64,000 nt of DNA from Psilocybe azurescens (GCA_023853785.1 JAJIRX010000941.1:248001-312000); one strand, 5' to 3'. Positions 26,290 to 38,811 are shown, counted from the stretch's first letter. A program made the numbers and translations. Notes: generated from the letters alone by a model not told the origin.

Positions 26290-27388
26290 TTAGACGAGAG
26301 TTTTCTTGAACCACCCAACCGTTTGATCAAGTGCTGCCTTGTGTCCCTCTCTTACTTCTGGAATTGTCAGATTTGGTCGTGAGGCAAACCCGTGGGTTGT
26401 CCCTGGTATAGACGTATAAGCACGATTTTGTCCCAAACAGTTCCAGAAAAGGATGAACTTACCCTTGTACTCTTTAAATTCGTATTCGACGAAGTTTTCC
26501 TTTCCCTTCCTTGCTGCAAACTCTGCTTCGCACTGCAAACGAAGAGAATTAGAGAACCACATGTCATCTAAATTAAATTACAGGTATATCAACAATTTTG
26601 AACGCCATCAGGATCTGGTTTCAAGATATTCTCACCTTCGGCGCAGACCCATGCAGCAGGAACTTTGATGGCTTTTACTTGGTCCAGCTTAAAACCACCT
26701 GGATGAACAATAACGACACTATCGACCAAATTTGTTCCTCCCAGTCGAACACAGGCTGCACCTCCGAAACAGTAGCTAGATGGCCTATGTGATGAATGTG
26801 AGGCTCCAGGTATACAAGATGTTAACACATACCCCACTGCTCCAATTTTCTGATATTTTTCGTTTCCCTCAACAAATGTATAAGCTGAATGTAAAATCAG
26901 CAGGAGCAACTATGGCAATAGTGACAACGAACCGATTCCACGCGCTTATCCGCAACAGATGGTCTATTACCGATGAACGCTCGCACGTTGGGAATCATAA
27001 TCCCAATAAACTTTATCCAGTCCCAGACAGTCAATTTCACTCCAGGTTTGTCTGGTAGAACCATGGCGTCCACTGGAATCAAAGGCCTCCCTATGAACAC
27101 AAACACGTTGGTGCCAATGATTAGCATATATCATGCCAACAACTAACACCTACCATTGAAGTAATCTGGTATCCAAACATCACATTCCAGCCTCTTGGCT
27201 AGCTCGTCTGCCATTATCTTGCAATTTTTCAAAGGCATACCAAAAGCATCCGTTAAAAGCAGGACTGTGTACTTGGACGTTTCAGCTCCTGGTCCTGGCG
27301 AAAAGTAAGCATTATGAAAGTCGGCATTTATATTCCCCAATGGTTCTCCAGGTAGAAAGTCGCCTTTTGTACAGTTTGGGCAAGACAT
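26290..27388 (-). CDS. Dienelactone hydrolase family protein, copy 1 (intact)
   Basis: This is an alpha/beta-hydrolase of the DLH family, which in other organisms opens dienelactones or related esters; the fungal substrate is unknown. The start MSCPNCTKGDFLPGEPLG at 27388 was chosen because the paralog at 44533 begins the same way; an in-frame ATG-like extension lies eight codons upstream. The nucleophile is Cys in GYCFGGAACVRLGG (spanning an intron) and the catalytic His is in GTTHGFASRPNL. LLLTDAFGMPLKNCKIMADE and DVWIPDYFNG are also typical. About seven exons splice without a frame break (the joint EDDMWFSNSLRLQCEAEF is open). It lies in tandem with copy 2 and a relic. Confidence 0.88.
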
Positions 27389-27412
27389 GGAGAATGGGAT
27401 GGTTTGGGTCAA

Positions 27413-27955
27413 TGAGAAAGGCTTTACGAAGTGGATTCTTTCGTAGTGGATTTCAATGAGAAATGTGATTTATAAATAAATCACGGAATGAACAGAGGTA
27501 CTGATGAGGAAGTGCTTGACGTGCCATCAGACACATGGCACGAGGGCCGACTGTATTCGTAGTCCGGAAGGATAGCCTTTGCATCCGGATGCGGTGACAT
27601 CGACCAGAAAATGCCTGGTTACGATTCTACTTACTTGTGTACATGCTGTACCCAAATCGCCACCCAATTAAAAGAGGTACATTTGAATTACGGTGCACTA
27701 GACTCGGGACTCGGTACGTTATTTGCCACTCTGCATTTGAATGGTCACACATAGGCTCAGATAAACTCATCAAAGAAATTAACATATCCGACTGAAGGTA
27801 AGGAGCTTGGCTGTGATAATGATCATAAGGATCGAGTGTAGGGGATTCCTCTACAGGAGTCTATCGAGAAATTTGTTAGAAGAGTAGTGATAAATTCTGA
27901 TCCCAGAGGAAAACGTTGGGGACAAGTATGCACATAGTAGTATTCGTGTCAAAAC
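27413..27955. other. Spacer between two dienelactone hydrolase genes
   Basis: About 540 bp between the start of copy 1 and the stop of copy 2. It must include the copy 1 promoter. No other feature is supported. Confidence 0.4.
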
Positions 27956-29034
27956 TCAAACTACCAATGTCGTTTGGAACCATCCCACCGCCTGATTCAA
28001 TGCGGCCTCGTAAGCCTCCTTTATTTCAGGCAGTGACAAATTAGGCCGCGAAGCAAATCCATGAGACGTTTCTGAATTGGTGTTATTCACATTGAATGTG
28101 AATAACCAAAGGCGAACATGTGGTTTGCGAACCTTTGTATATCTTGAATTCATAGTCGATGAAATTTTCTTTGCCTTTTCTGGACACAAAAATTGCGTCA
28201 GACTGCTCGCGAGTAGTGTTAGGGAAGAAAAATCCTCTATATATCAGTTACATCAGATGTGAAGCCAAATCGACCGATACGGGATTGGAAAGACGCACCC
28301 TGGGCACAGATCCACGATGCAGGTACCTTCACTGCTTTGACCTGGTCAAGAGTAAATGCGCCAGGGTGAGCAATAACAGCACTGTTGACATGGTTAGTTG
28401 AGCCTAAGCGAACACATGTCGCTCCTCCATAGCAATAACTGTACCAGGACGATATCAAATGGGAGACTTGTAAAAGGATAACAAGCATACCAAACCGTTC
28501 CAATCTTCTCTTATCCTTCAGTAGGACAAAGAACTATAAAGCGAGAATGAACCTTCTAGAAATGAGCGGAGAAGAGCAAAGTTTACAGTCTCTAGGCGCT
28601 TGTCCACGACAGAAGTTCTGTTGCTAATGATAGATGGAATACTTGGGACGACCACAAAGAGAAATTTGATCCAGTCCAATACGGACAGTTTTATTCCAGC
28701 TTTATCTGGTAAGGTCAAGGATCTAAAAGGAAACACACGCAACCCTGATAACGTTGTCATAAGATATAGCCTGACCAATATGAAACGGATAGAATACACA
28801 CCGTTGAAATAGTCCGGTACCCAAACATCACATTCCAGTCTTCTCAACAATTCATCCGCCATATATTTGCAATTTATGATAGGCAGCCCAAACGCATCTG
28901 TCAAGAGAAGTACCGCACGTTTCTGAAGTTTCGGTAGGTCCTGAAGCAAAGTAGGCGCCCTGGAAGTCTGCATGAATACTTCCCCGGGGTACTCCCGGAA
29001 GAACATCGCCTTTGGCACAGTCCGGAAAAACCAT
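27956..29034 (-). CDS. Dienelactone hydrolase family protein, copy 2 (frame-disrupted)
   Basis: A paralog of copy 1 on the same strand. It starts MVFPDCAKGDVLPGVPRG at 29034. Exons carry LLLTDAFGLPIINCKYMADE, DVWVPDYFNG, DKAGIKLSVLDWIKF, the nucleophile YCYGGATCVRLG, RKGKENFIDYEFKIYK and the catalytic His in TSHGFASRPNLSLPE, stop TGA at 27956-27958. The first exon is out of frame with itself. After GAYFASGPTETS the reading must shift by one base to reach KRAVLLLTDAFG, and removing one base near 28920-28930 would fix it. The protein start also differs from MSCPxC of its paralogs. It is either a young pseudogene or a sequence error. Confidence 0.75.
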
Positions 29035-29805
29035 AGAAAAAAAGAATCAGAGACTGTGATAGTACGAGTACCCGTAGTATGCAAATGCATAAGCCATTTT
29101 ATTTGCATTTTATAGTACATATTGGTTGTGATGTCGTATGGTTTGCCTTTTATGTCCGCCTGACTTATAAAACACCATGGATCCACTGATGAAATAGACT
29201 TTTAACCGATTTCAACCGGCACAAGATGTTTATCAAATGCTTACCAATGTTTCAAGATTCAGCCACGCCACTTAGTTACTCAACGGCTCACCACAGGAGG
29301 GTGAAATATCTCTATAAAAGGCATGAGAGTCAATCTTGAATACTACGCGTGGGTTACAAGTCGACTCCAAGTTGTGAGCGACCTCAGAGAGCACGGGGAT
29401 TAATTCAGGTAAATAAAATTAAAATTTCGCTGTATAAGCTTTCAAGGCCTTTCTCTAATATAGGATTTGAAGAGTTTGACCACGAATCTCGACAGTCTTG
29501 AGTGGCCGTATTCAAGTGGATTTTGGCGTGCTTCAAGTTTCCCCTGAGGTGTGAAACCATTCGGTTTTCAATTCCACTCAGCCCCATATATTTAGTTGAC
29601 TGGGATTGTGTTAAACTAGATTTCCAGGTTCCTATCGTTTGGTGATGGTTAAGCTTCGTGCACGCTTTGGAGGCACTTTAAACGGGACCTAGTCCCCTCT
29701 AATCCACCAGAACTGTCCTATCGACGAAGGTGTAATATACATTTCTTCCACCCTCTTATGCTCAAGTACGATATGTTATACCGAATTGTAAGTGAATTTG
29801 CTTTA
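29035..29805. other. Intergenic; no gene recognised
   Basis: About 770 bp between dienelactone hydrolase copy 2 and the potassium channel, whose 3' end faces it. No coding signal. Confidence 0.4.
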
Positions 29806-32372
29806 TTAATTCTCTTCTGTCGTAGAGTTCCTTGTGCTTGCCCTGGCCTCTCTAATCTCGTCTTCAAGGACCTCTTCCATGCGGAAACATAGCTTCTCAA
29901 TAACCCACTCTGTCTCGGTGAGCTCACTGAATAGAGGCCCTTGGTCATCAAGCCACGTCCAGCACCAGTCGTGGTCCGAAACAGCGCTATCGCCAGTGTC
30001 GTTGGCACTATCAGCTGTCGGTCCCGGATGCAGGCTAAGTTGAGAGTGACTCGGTACCTCCAACTTTTCCAAGTCCATATCCTCCACCGCAGAAGGGGTT
30101 GTATCCGCCTTCGACTGCGATCTACTGTCGCCAAGTGAGGTAGGGATTAGAATCTCGGGCGCCGGGGCATGAGGTAATTTGGAAGTAGACTGTACACCAG
30201 TCGATTTCGGTTCGTCGCCGCTTCCCTGTCGCCGTTCCCGCTCACCCAGCATTTCCAGCCACCTCTCCCACTCCTCCCATGTGTATTTTTTTCGGTGGCT
30301 TACTTCTCAGGTCTTTGGCGAGGTGAGAAATCTCATGCGCCAGCCGGGCGGCAAGGCTGCCTTCCCTCCCTTCCTCCTGTTCAAAGCCCTCGACATTCTG
30401 ACCCAAGTGTTCGATGTCATGCTCTAACCTGCTGCTGGTGTTGTTGGAACCCTTTTCATCCAGTTGGTTGTCCTCAATCGGTGTTTTGGACGATTCACCT
30501 GGCTGCGAACGATGGCGACTGTTTTGTCCGTGATGCGGACCATGGGACTTGTGCTTTCGCTTCCTGCTGATTATGGGAATCGCTGAAGAATCCCGCTCAG
30601 GAAGGATCGTCCACTTACTGGCCCAAACCGTAACGTCCTGGACCCATTTGACTACGGTGTCGCCCATATTTGAGATCAAGACGGTCATTGCCGGTACAGA
30701 TATCAAGCTCCAAACGACGAAGAACGGTTTGCCTGCGGACGAAATCGGGTAAAAATCCCCATATCCGATAGTTAACAGGGTTGTATAGGTGAAGTACAAT
30801 GATTCGATGTATGTCATAGATTGGGATTTCTACAAGTCTGGAATGAGCAACAGTACCTTCAGGAACGAGAAACAGGGCTACATACACGTTCACAAGACCA
30901 GAAAATCAGGGAGCCGCCTACCCAGACGACAAGAATAATGAGGAACGACATGGTCAATGCAGCGTATCGCTCGGCCGACTCGGTGTTCTCTTCAATGTAT
31001 CGCATGAGCTCGAACTCGGCTCGATGCCACGGCCCCTGCTGATGCCGCCGCTTCATATTGTCTGGCACCGCTTTAGCAAATTGGTGGGGGAGACGCATGA
31101 GTTGTCGCTCATTCCAACGTACGCGCCATCTCTGAATTTTCGAAAGCGACGCTTGCGAGTCTTGTACCTGTGCGAGATGCTGTCGTCGTTTGATATTCTC
31201 CTTCCACTTTTCGCGCTCTTTTCCCAGATGTCGACGGGCTACCTTTGTTTTAGCACGTTCCAAGACCAGGCCCCGCACGCTGCTCACAACAAGACCGATA
31301 AGCGTGATTCCGAAAGCGGCGTATGGTATGAGCAGCATCCTCCCGAGGGTAGTTGTGGGTGGGAAGTCAGAGCCGATTCCAATTGTGAGAAGTGTGTAGT
31401 CGGCCCAATAGACGCCGTCCGCGAAACTCCATCCCTCTATTTTTGCAAACACACCCGCACCCAAAGAGAGATAGAGCGTGAAAGAGATGGTTTGGAGCAT
31501 CAAAGTTCGTTGGGGCCCAGTCAATGTTGAAAATGACGGCCTGTAAGCATGAAAGACAGTGGATCCGAGAGTAGATACAAGAAGCAAGGTGGAGACGCAG
31601 AAATATAGAATGCACGATATTAAGGCGTAGTAGTAGGACTGAGAGTATGCCACGATGATTGTCGTGGGATCAATTCTTTCATCGTGCGACAGACATATCG
31701 GAAGGAGAAGGAATAAGGAAGCCAGATACCTGGAAGAACATCAGATGTACATATTTGGATCCTACGTCATTGATACGTACCAGAATGTAATGGTCAACGG
31801 CTGTGCGATGTTATAGGGTATTCTGCGGGCGAAATTGAGCAAAAGAATGAAGTTGGCCGCGAGAGCGAATACAAGTGAACAAGCATTCAAAGCAATAAGC
31901 CTGGACAGGATATAAGTTTTGTGGCGACGCCAACGGCGCAAATACTGACCATGGAGGATCCGGAACTCTGCTCCCGTCGAAAATTGACACACGCCATGTT
32001 TGAACAAGTGCACAAACTGAGAATAAATTGGCTATAGGGCCAAACGTTCCAGCAAAAAGAGGAAAAGCGGTAGAGGAGAACCACCATAACCTGTTATGAG
32101 AGGTATATAAGGTCTGGTCAACGGATGAGCATATGAACGTACGTTGGCTGGTATATGCTGCTATCCTCTTTATCGTCGTTGTGTGTCTTGAATTTCTTCT
32201 CTTTCCTCTTTACGTCATGCTTTTCTGCTACTCGAGACTTTGCCTCTGCACGATATCTAGAAACAAATGTCAGACAGACATTGACAAAATGGGTCAGATT
32301 TTCGTACCGGCGTGCATCATTGACCTCTTCTCCTGATTGCTGAATAACTTCCCCGAGGCCAGGATCATTCAT
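29806..32372 (-). CDS. TOK1: Outward-rectifying two-pore potassium channel (TOK1 family)
   Basis: This is a plasma-membrane K+ channel of the fungal eight-TM, two-pore type. The start MNDPGLGEVIQQSGEEVNDA is at 32372, the stop TAA at 29806-29808. Early membrane segments include PLFAGTFGPIANLFSVCALV and LVFALAANFILLL. Pore 1 is ADYTLLTIGIGSDFPP and pore 2 is TYTTLLTIGYGDFYP; both filters are intact. Between them is a long charged linker (RRHLGKEREKWKENIKRR). The C-terminal tail is long and acidic. Near 30286-30292 the tail changes frame in a run of seven T (plus strand). The conserved-looking TWEEWERWLEML continues only if one A of the minus-strand run is removed. Without that the protein stops about 150 residues early. 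Confidence 0.9.
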
Positions 32373-32883
32373 AAGACAAATCTCTGGCTACCATGTACTA
32401 CGCTGACCGAAGGATTTCCAGTTGGGCCCCAAGGTGTTTGGTATGATGTAATGCAACATGCATTGTGACTTCGAAGTCTCAGGACCAAGCCGTTATTTAA
32501 TCTCCGCTGGAACTTTCCAAACCTTATGTCGGAAGCAACAGACCCGAGAATGTCTCAGAAATCAGTGAGAACAAAGAGAGGTAGAAAAAACAGACACTGC
32601 TCACAGAAAAATTTGTACGAGAAAATAGCTATCGATACTTTATCGAGTTTAATGGTAGATTATTACGCCAGTTCAATGTAATTTGACGCCCGACTTCTGA
32701 CAAAGCGCTCGGACTTCAAAACCCTCGCTCAATGGCAAAAACACCCAGATTCGTGTTCTCACTTTCTATGAACTGGTTATCACCGTTCGTAGTGGCCCGC
32801 TGGCCTTTTTATGTCGATTGGTGCCACACCGTTGACTTTGGCCCGCTAGCCTTTAAGCTTTATGTCCAAACCTGTTAATCACA
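32373..32883. other. Upstream region of the potassium channel; no gene
   Basis: About 510 bp, AT-rich, without coding signal. It should hold the potassium channel promoter. Confidence 0.4.
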
Positions 32884-33314
32884 GTTTGGGTTAGGGACTA
32901 ACACGGATATATCCGCGGATACGTAACACATCTCAGCACAAGTCATTTCACAGCTGCATTATTGCAGCTATCGCTTAAAACAATAGATATACATGTAGCT
33001 GAGATGTTAAGCTATACAAATATACTACAATGAGGGTAAAAAGAGCAAAAATACACTAGAGACATCAAATATACTTAGCACGGATACAATTTTGATGGGA
33101 AATCCAAAAAAGTACCCGTACTAACTTTCTAGTTGAATATCTTGAGGATTTTTAGATCTCCTCTTTAATACTTGTGAACCCGCATAGATATAGCTTATAT
33201 GTACCTACCAACAAAATCTCATAGCCACTGGCCAATTATTGCACCCAGGAGCTGAAAGGAAAGTCTGGAAATTTCGTTATCCGTGATATATCCGTGTTAG
33301 TCCCTGGTTTGGGT
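32884..33314. mobile_element. hAT-type MITE, 415 bp, with 8-bp target duplication
   Basis: Perfect terminal inverted repeats: AGGGACTAACACGGATAT begins at 32893, and its reverse complement ends at 33305, with a 21-nt match. The outermost base is T on the left and C on the right, giving ends TAGGG and CAGGG. Both ends are flanked by the same 8 bp, GTTTGGGT (32884-32891 and 33307-33314). An 8-bp duplication with YAGGG ends is the signature of the hAT superfamily. The 415-bp body (32892-33306) has no coding capacity, so it is non-autonomous. Confidence 0.82.
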
Positions 33315-35181
33315 CAATTTCGGCCAAATGGCCTTTTCATTGTTACCTGAGACATAGACAATCCAGGAGAGCTTCGAGCCTTTGGAGTGGTCTTTACCCT
33401 CCCTTACATACCTCGTGGCTCTCCTAGGTGTGTTTCATTGCTGGATATTTTAGCTGACTCTCTCTTACTTACCTTATTGCTACCTTAGAGCGCTGTCGGT
33501 ATTCTTTCGAAACCCACCCTCTTCATCCTGTTGTAGTTTTTTACGCCGTTACCTCAGTTTTGTGTAAAAAGTCCCAAAATCAATCACATTTAGGGTCTCG
33601 TGTCTGGTGGTTGACCGACGCGAGACTTTCAATAATTGCTGCCTCTTCTCGCGCCTGAACTCATCATGTTCAAGGCTAAGAAAAATATTGGATAGCGATC
33701 TTTGAGAGACTTGACCTCCTAAAAAAGCTTGGATGGTAGTGAGCATTTATTGATTTCCTCGCCTAGTGTATGCATCCAACATAGTAGTACGCGGGATCCT
33801 ATATGTTCGATAGCGATTTATATCAGCTTGAACTAAGCAGATAAAGACATGTGTCCGCGCTAAATTAACTAGGAGAGAAAATCTTCAAGGTGTTCGAAGT
33901 TCGAACTATCCTGGAAGGTCGCAGATACCAGTAGATTCGTCCGGAAGGTGTGAGCCGAGTCTATCGGCTAAACTGGTTGCCTCATGGTAGTATATATTTT
34001 TGTTTTTCACTCCGAGTACTAGATGATTTTATTTCACATAAGTGGGTTCATTTCTCAATGAATGCTTTCTTCGAAAATGACCATCTTTGGTGGTGATTAA
34101 AGTGCTATCAGCTATCAGCTGCCATTGGCCAACAAATTCACCCACCGCTCTCGACTGAGTCCGACTCTTCTAAATTTTGATGTTGAACAACCTCGAGCAG
34201 GCCATTGTTAATGTGCTCACTAGCCATCAAGTTCCTGATTACAACAATGTTTTCTACGCCTACGTTAGCATCTCGCGACTTCCTAACGCGATTGGTTCAG
34301 TAGAGGCGCCAAAATTCTTTGATAGAGTCATGGGAAAATAACCCGCTTCCGGAGAAAGGGCGCAAGCGCCATTTGGTGACTATGTGACGTCCATTCGCAA
34401 GCAGTGGATGCAGACAAGGCTCAACCTTCTCACTCTCTACATGCCATCGGACAAGCTGTTCCCATGTCCGTGTAACTGGAGAAAGTTTCACTAAGGATGT
34501 ACTTCTTGGAAAGCTAGGTCTTCTGGAAAGCCCTGACGAGCTCGTGGTTACACTTGACACTGGTTTATTATTCTAATCATACATTTCATAGTTAAATACA
34601 TCAAGTCTCCGAAGTCAAAGTACAGTCGTATCTCTCATAGGGGAGCTTGCAGAACCAAGAAATGTGCAAGAATATTATCTAAGTCCTTAAAAATTAGGGA
34701 CTACATACTCGCAACCACACAATCGGAAGCGAACCACAAAAATCCAGTTCGAAGGGGATTCCGAAGGGGATTTCTTACTTGTTTGCTTCCTATCTGCTTC
34801 CTCATCAGCATAATGTCAGGTCAACATGGAATCTCAAATAATCGTTTTGCTTCAGCATTGTAATGCATGTAGATTGTCGTGGTTTTCGCTGTGGACAGGG
34901 TAAGACCGCGGGCCTAAAGACTTGTCTTCCGGTTAGTCCACATTTTCTCGGCTGGGCAGGTACGATCATATTACTCTATCGCAGTTTTTTCTGGAAACAA
35001 AGACCACATATGGTACAGTTTCAAGATTCTTATTTTTACACCTCACAGTCAACAAGTCTGAGTACGAGTAAGAATTTGGACTTAAATTTTCTTCACAAGC
35101 TCAGAACAGCGAAGACTGGCTTGGGAGGCAACTATAGTTAAATCTTGGCACGACAACTGACCATTTGAATCATCACTCCTT
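33315..35181. other. No gene recognised
   Basis: About 1.9 kb. Minus-strand ORFs at 33549-33746 and 34297-34560 are short and have no family signature. A short GCTATCA tandem lies at about 34106. Confidence 0.35.
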
Positions 35182-35720
35182 TTAAGCACGGACACACTTG
35201 AAGGATGAAATGTTGTCGTTGAAGCCAGTATTGAGTAAGTTGCCCACACCTGGGCTAACAAATGCGAGCGCGTCGCCTGTGCAGTCCCTATCCCTGCTCG
35301 CCGAACATGTTCGTCAGATCACGTATTCGAGTACAAAAAGGACTGAGAATCTGAGGACTAACTTGTAAACGATACACACAAAACCACTGTCAGGACCAAC
35401 GCTGGAGATACTGTTGTCGTAAGGAGACGAAAAGTTGATGCACTGGTTTATGGTGAACTCGAAGTTGTTGCACGGTTGGGCGAAGATCGCGTTGGCGCAA
35501 ACGAACAGATGCCCATCGGCGAGTGCAGCAGATGGCTCTGCGATGGTCGTAGCGTTGCGTGCAACCTGGGAGAGAGTTAGCTTCTGTAATTATGTGCATG
35601 TTGAAGAAGCCATCCGAGTCCACGCACAATTTCGGACTCGGACTCGATAGGAACTGCGTGGAGGCCGGTGAATGCCACAGCAGCGACTGTGATGACTTGA
35701 AGGATACTCTTGAAGAACAT
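35182..35720 (-). CDS. Small secreted six-cysteine protein
   Basis: A 133-residue secreted protein in three exons: 35720-35628, 35565-35363 and 35287-35182 (402 nt, no frame break). It has a clear signal peptide (MFFKSILQVITVAAVAFTGL) with a likely cut after HA, then a short acidic propeptide. The mature part has six Cys in HLFVCANAIF, QPCNNFEFTI, NQCINFSSPYDNSIS, GFVCIVYK, DCTGDALAF and SFKCVRA. The two halves echo each other (CINFSSPYDNSISSVGPD, then VGNLLNTGFNDNISSFKC). That pattern resembles the beta/gamma-crystallin-like small secreted proteins of basidiomycetes, but this is only by eye. The exons are short, so no single long frame shows it. Role unknown; extracellular or wall-associated is inferred from the signal peptide. 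Confidence 0.8.
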
Positions 35721-37812
35721 GATTCGAGTATATCTCAAGGAGATCGTTGAGGTAGAACCAATTGAAGGAACTGGAGAGTTAACTAAAGGCCACCTCTCTT
35801 TTTATAGCATTGACATGAAGGCGCCTATAGCCTACCAAGGGAAAACATGATATTCATGGAGATATCTTTCATGTTTTGAATAATTGCAGCTCGAGCGGTG
35901 GTCTTGGCACGCTTCTTCTTCGAGTGAATAAAGACACTCGAATACGCTTATTGCTGAGAAATGCATGCCATGACGAACACGTATTTGAGCGGCAGCTTGT
36001 GCAAGACTCTTTTTCGCATGTTTACTATTTAGCGTAGTACAGAAGTGAGCTTATATCTAGTAGCTACAACTAATGTCTTCTTTATGTATAGTCGAAGGCT
36101 CTAAAATGGATCAAAGAAATTAAAGGGGAAATCGCAACTAATGAACGTGCTCTCTTGATCGCAAGCGCTGATTTTCATAAGCGGTCATTGATGACCAAGT
36201 TGACATTACGATCTCTTACCGATGTTCTGTGAGATGAACCATTCCGGAGTCAAGACTCTTAAGACTCGGAATCTCTGAGGTGACATCTAAAAGGTACAGA
36301 GTCCACTTTAACTTTCAACTTCAGCATTGGAAAAGGTGCCATGTAGACAAACGATAGGGAGAAACTCCCTATGAAAAGCTGGACTATATGAACACTTGTC
36401 TCTCTTCGGTCATTTCTCACCCTAAAACTCTCCACACAACGGACGTTATAGTTGGAAAAGGCCATATAGCATGGGCGGTCATCGATAATATCGGAGACGT
36501 CGCTTGCAATATTTTTACCCACGTACCTTAGTTCTTCGGAGTACGCACAGCATGACATTCCAGAATTTGAATGGTTTCCAGTTGTGTTTCGGTTAGATAT
36601 CACCAAGTAACATCGTGAATCGTGATCTATTGATATAACTGAATCAATTTAATCTTCGTCGGGCAAGATAAAGGGCCCGACCACGAATCATAACTTGACT
36701 ATAACAGCATGCTTTGAAGCACGCAGACGAGGGTCCAATTCCCAGATTTAGGCCTCGTCAAGTCCCCCAGTGGTCACCGCCGGTTCGAACTGCTGGTTCG
36801 CTGACTGAAAGCTCACTCGACAGCTTGAGAATACCATGATGGCCGTAGAATTCAAGGTTCAAAGTGACTCCATTCTGCATAACCTGCATGAAGCGTACAA
36901 CGTCAGCCTCGCCGATGAAATCGTCGGTTGAGGGCCTATCTTCAGAACTCCACCCATAGTACTTGATCAACAACAAAGGCAACGGTCAGGTCATTCCTGT
37001 ACACCTGTATCCAAATTTGAGATAGGCTCAAAAATGCGGGCCATATGAGTCCAGATAATAAAGGAATGATAAGGAGAAGAGGAGGTCACGATGTTGAGAG
37101 AATGCAAGTCGGGTCTATTAGCAAAATTTTAAAAAACGAGGATGTCAAATGGAATGTGCCAGACATTAGGACGTGTTAAATCAAGGTGTCGAAGTCGAAG
37201 AAACATGCGAATGTCAAAATTTCCAATGCAAGGGGCAACATCTTGCGGAATAATCGACCAATGGAACGTGGATCCAAATTATCAAGCTTGAGCGACCGCA
37301 GCGTATTATGGACAGATGATACATAGCAAATAGACGATTCGGTGTGGAAAGCATAGGGAAGTATGAAGCACGAAGGCATTTGGGAAGTATTCAAGAAGGA
37401 CCATCAGAAGTGGTTCATGGCGAATTTGAACTACGCCAAAATTCAAAACATCGGCAGGAATAGGGGTCGACTCGGACCTTCACTCAAAGGTTGGGATCGT
37501 ATGCTGAAATTAATCTGAAGGAAACACGTCTCATATACCTGTTGGACCGTCCACAATTGCGATGATACAATCTCCTTCGTCAAATGATGCGGAGAACAGT
37601 TACGAGTTCAAGAAAGTATCCGCATGATGATTTACTTCGGTTGGTATCAAACACGCGCTATTATAGCCTCATTGGAGTATTGGGAGTTGGTCCATGGGGA
37701 GTTCAATGGATTTGCGCCTTGAGGGACACTGCTCATTAACATTGGTTTTGCGGGCAACCACACAAGGTGCCTTGTGAGTGGTGTTCGAGTAATCATATTA
37801 AACGTATGTTTA
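35721..37812. other. No intact gene; possible minus-strand F-box remnant
   Basis: Fragments on the minus strand at about 37394-37176 (LRSLKLDNLDPRSIGRLFRK) and 36982-36758 (VTLNLEFYGHHGILKLSSEL) have the flavour of agaricomycete F-box/LRR C-terminal parts. The frame between them is interrupted by stops, and no F-box is found upstream. A minus-strand ORF of 115 codons at 36259-36606 is unassigned. The 5' part of the stretch should contain the promoter of the secreted-protein gene. Confidence 0.3.
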
Positions 37813-38811
37813 CTACTTAGCGGGGTGCATCAGACTCATCTGAAAGCGCCATCCTTCTGTAGAATAAGCCATAGTCGGTGGAATCGGTATACGAAGAGGC
37901 CTCGGAATAGATTGTAACATCGCTATCTTCTGATTCCTCTTTTTCTGGGGATTTCCTTGTATAAAGGGAGGGGTAAAGACCGGACGAAGGTGGAGTAGTG
38001 CTTTAGTCTCCTGACCTTTCTTGTTTATATGATCTGGGCGTGATAACCGACTCTCGTGTTCATACTCAAGGCCTACAGTTGGGTGAATAGTATTCCATGA
38101 TCTTTGAATACGGTCAGATTGCTTATTCTTGAAATGATCGGTACGAGACAAGTAGACTGGGAAGTGAGGAGCATGAGCATAAAATTGAGATGTATAGACT
38201 TACGGAAAATAGGCCTTCTACGGGCTTGCCTTCCAGTATTTTCTGTTTTGTTTTTATCTCCGTGGGATCCTTTCCTTGTTGTCGGTCGTCGTTGATGAGT
38301 AGTCTCTCCGGAGATACATGGTTAAGTAAAGGGAGGTCTTCGAAGCTGCCCTTCTGACTGCTCAACCATGCGTCATATTTGACAATAAGTTGAGGCTTAA
38401 TCTCTGTTAAACTCTGCAGGATATAATCTCCGTTCTGAAAAGAAAGTTGTTGGTGACTCAACATAGTAAATGCGCGTAAGAGTTAAAGCATATTGCGTAG
38501 CAGCTCACCAGTGTAAGATTTTGGCGTTGAGTGGCGTTGAGTAGAATGTTGTATTCGGGGTAAGATGGGAGTGTTTCAAATACAAGTGTAGCGGTAAGGG
38601 CGAGCTGTACAAATCCATCTTCTAGATTTCCGCCCTTGACTAATTCTTTTCCTGTTTTATAGAGGCGGTCGGCGGAGCGTACACACTCCTTAAAGGTTAG
38701 CGAGGTATGAGCCTCGTTCCAATGGTCCAGCTTAGCCCTCTCCGCGAGCTCGAGTATGGACGCCGGCCTTTTGCCAGAAAGTTGAGACGGTTTAGCGTCC
38801 GGGAGGTCCAT
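37813..38811 (-). CDS. USP8-dimer-domain protein, AMSH-like N-terminus without a JAMM domain
   Basis: Exon 1 is 38811-38509 (101 codons from MDLPDAKPSQLSG) and exon 2 is 38434-38204 (77 codons), both in phase. A third exon starts near 38128. Residues 15-130 match the USP8/AMSH dimerisation fold: SILELAERAKLDHWNEAHTS, CVRSADRLYKTGKELVKGGN, GFVQLALTATLVFE, LLNATQRQNLTLNGDYILQS. Family members usually continue into a JAMM (Zn-dependent deubiquitinase) domain with an HTHP motif. None is found before the stop near 37813 or in the following kilobase. The tail has two competing frames; one is acidic (SPEKEESEDSDVTIYSEASS) and more protein-like, so a missed intron or indel is possible. An endosomal/ESCRT link is inferred from the domain only. 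Confidence 0.7.

Noticed and set aside
36660..36765. A tRNA-like stretch with GGTCCAATTCC and a loop around TTTGAA
   Set aside because: The B-box is imperfect, the A-box is poor, and no acceptor stem pairs convincingly.
37000..37812. Search for the missing JAMM domain downstream of the USP8-dimer exons
   Set aside because: No HxHP or SxxD-type metal motif was found on the minus strand in any frame.
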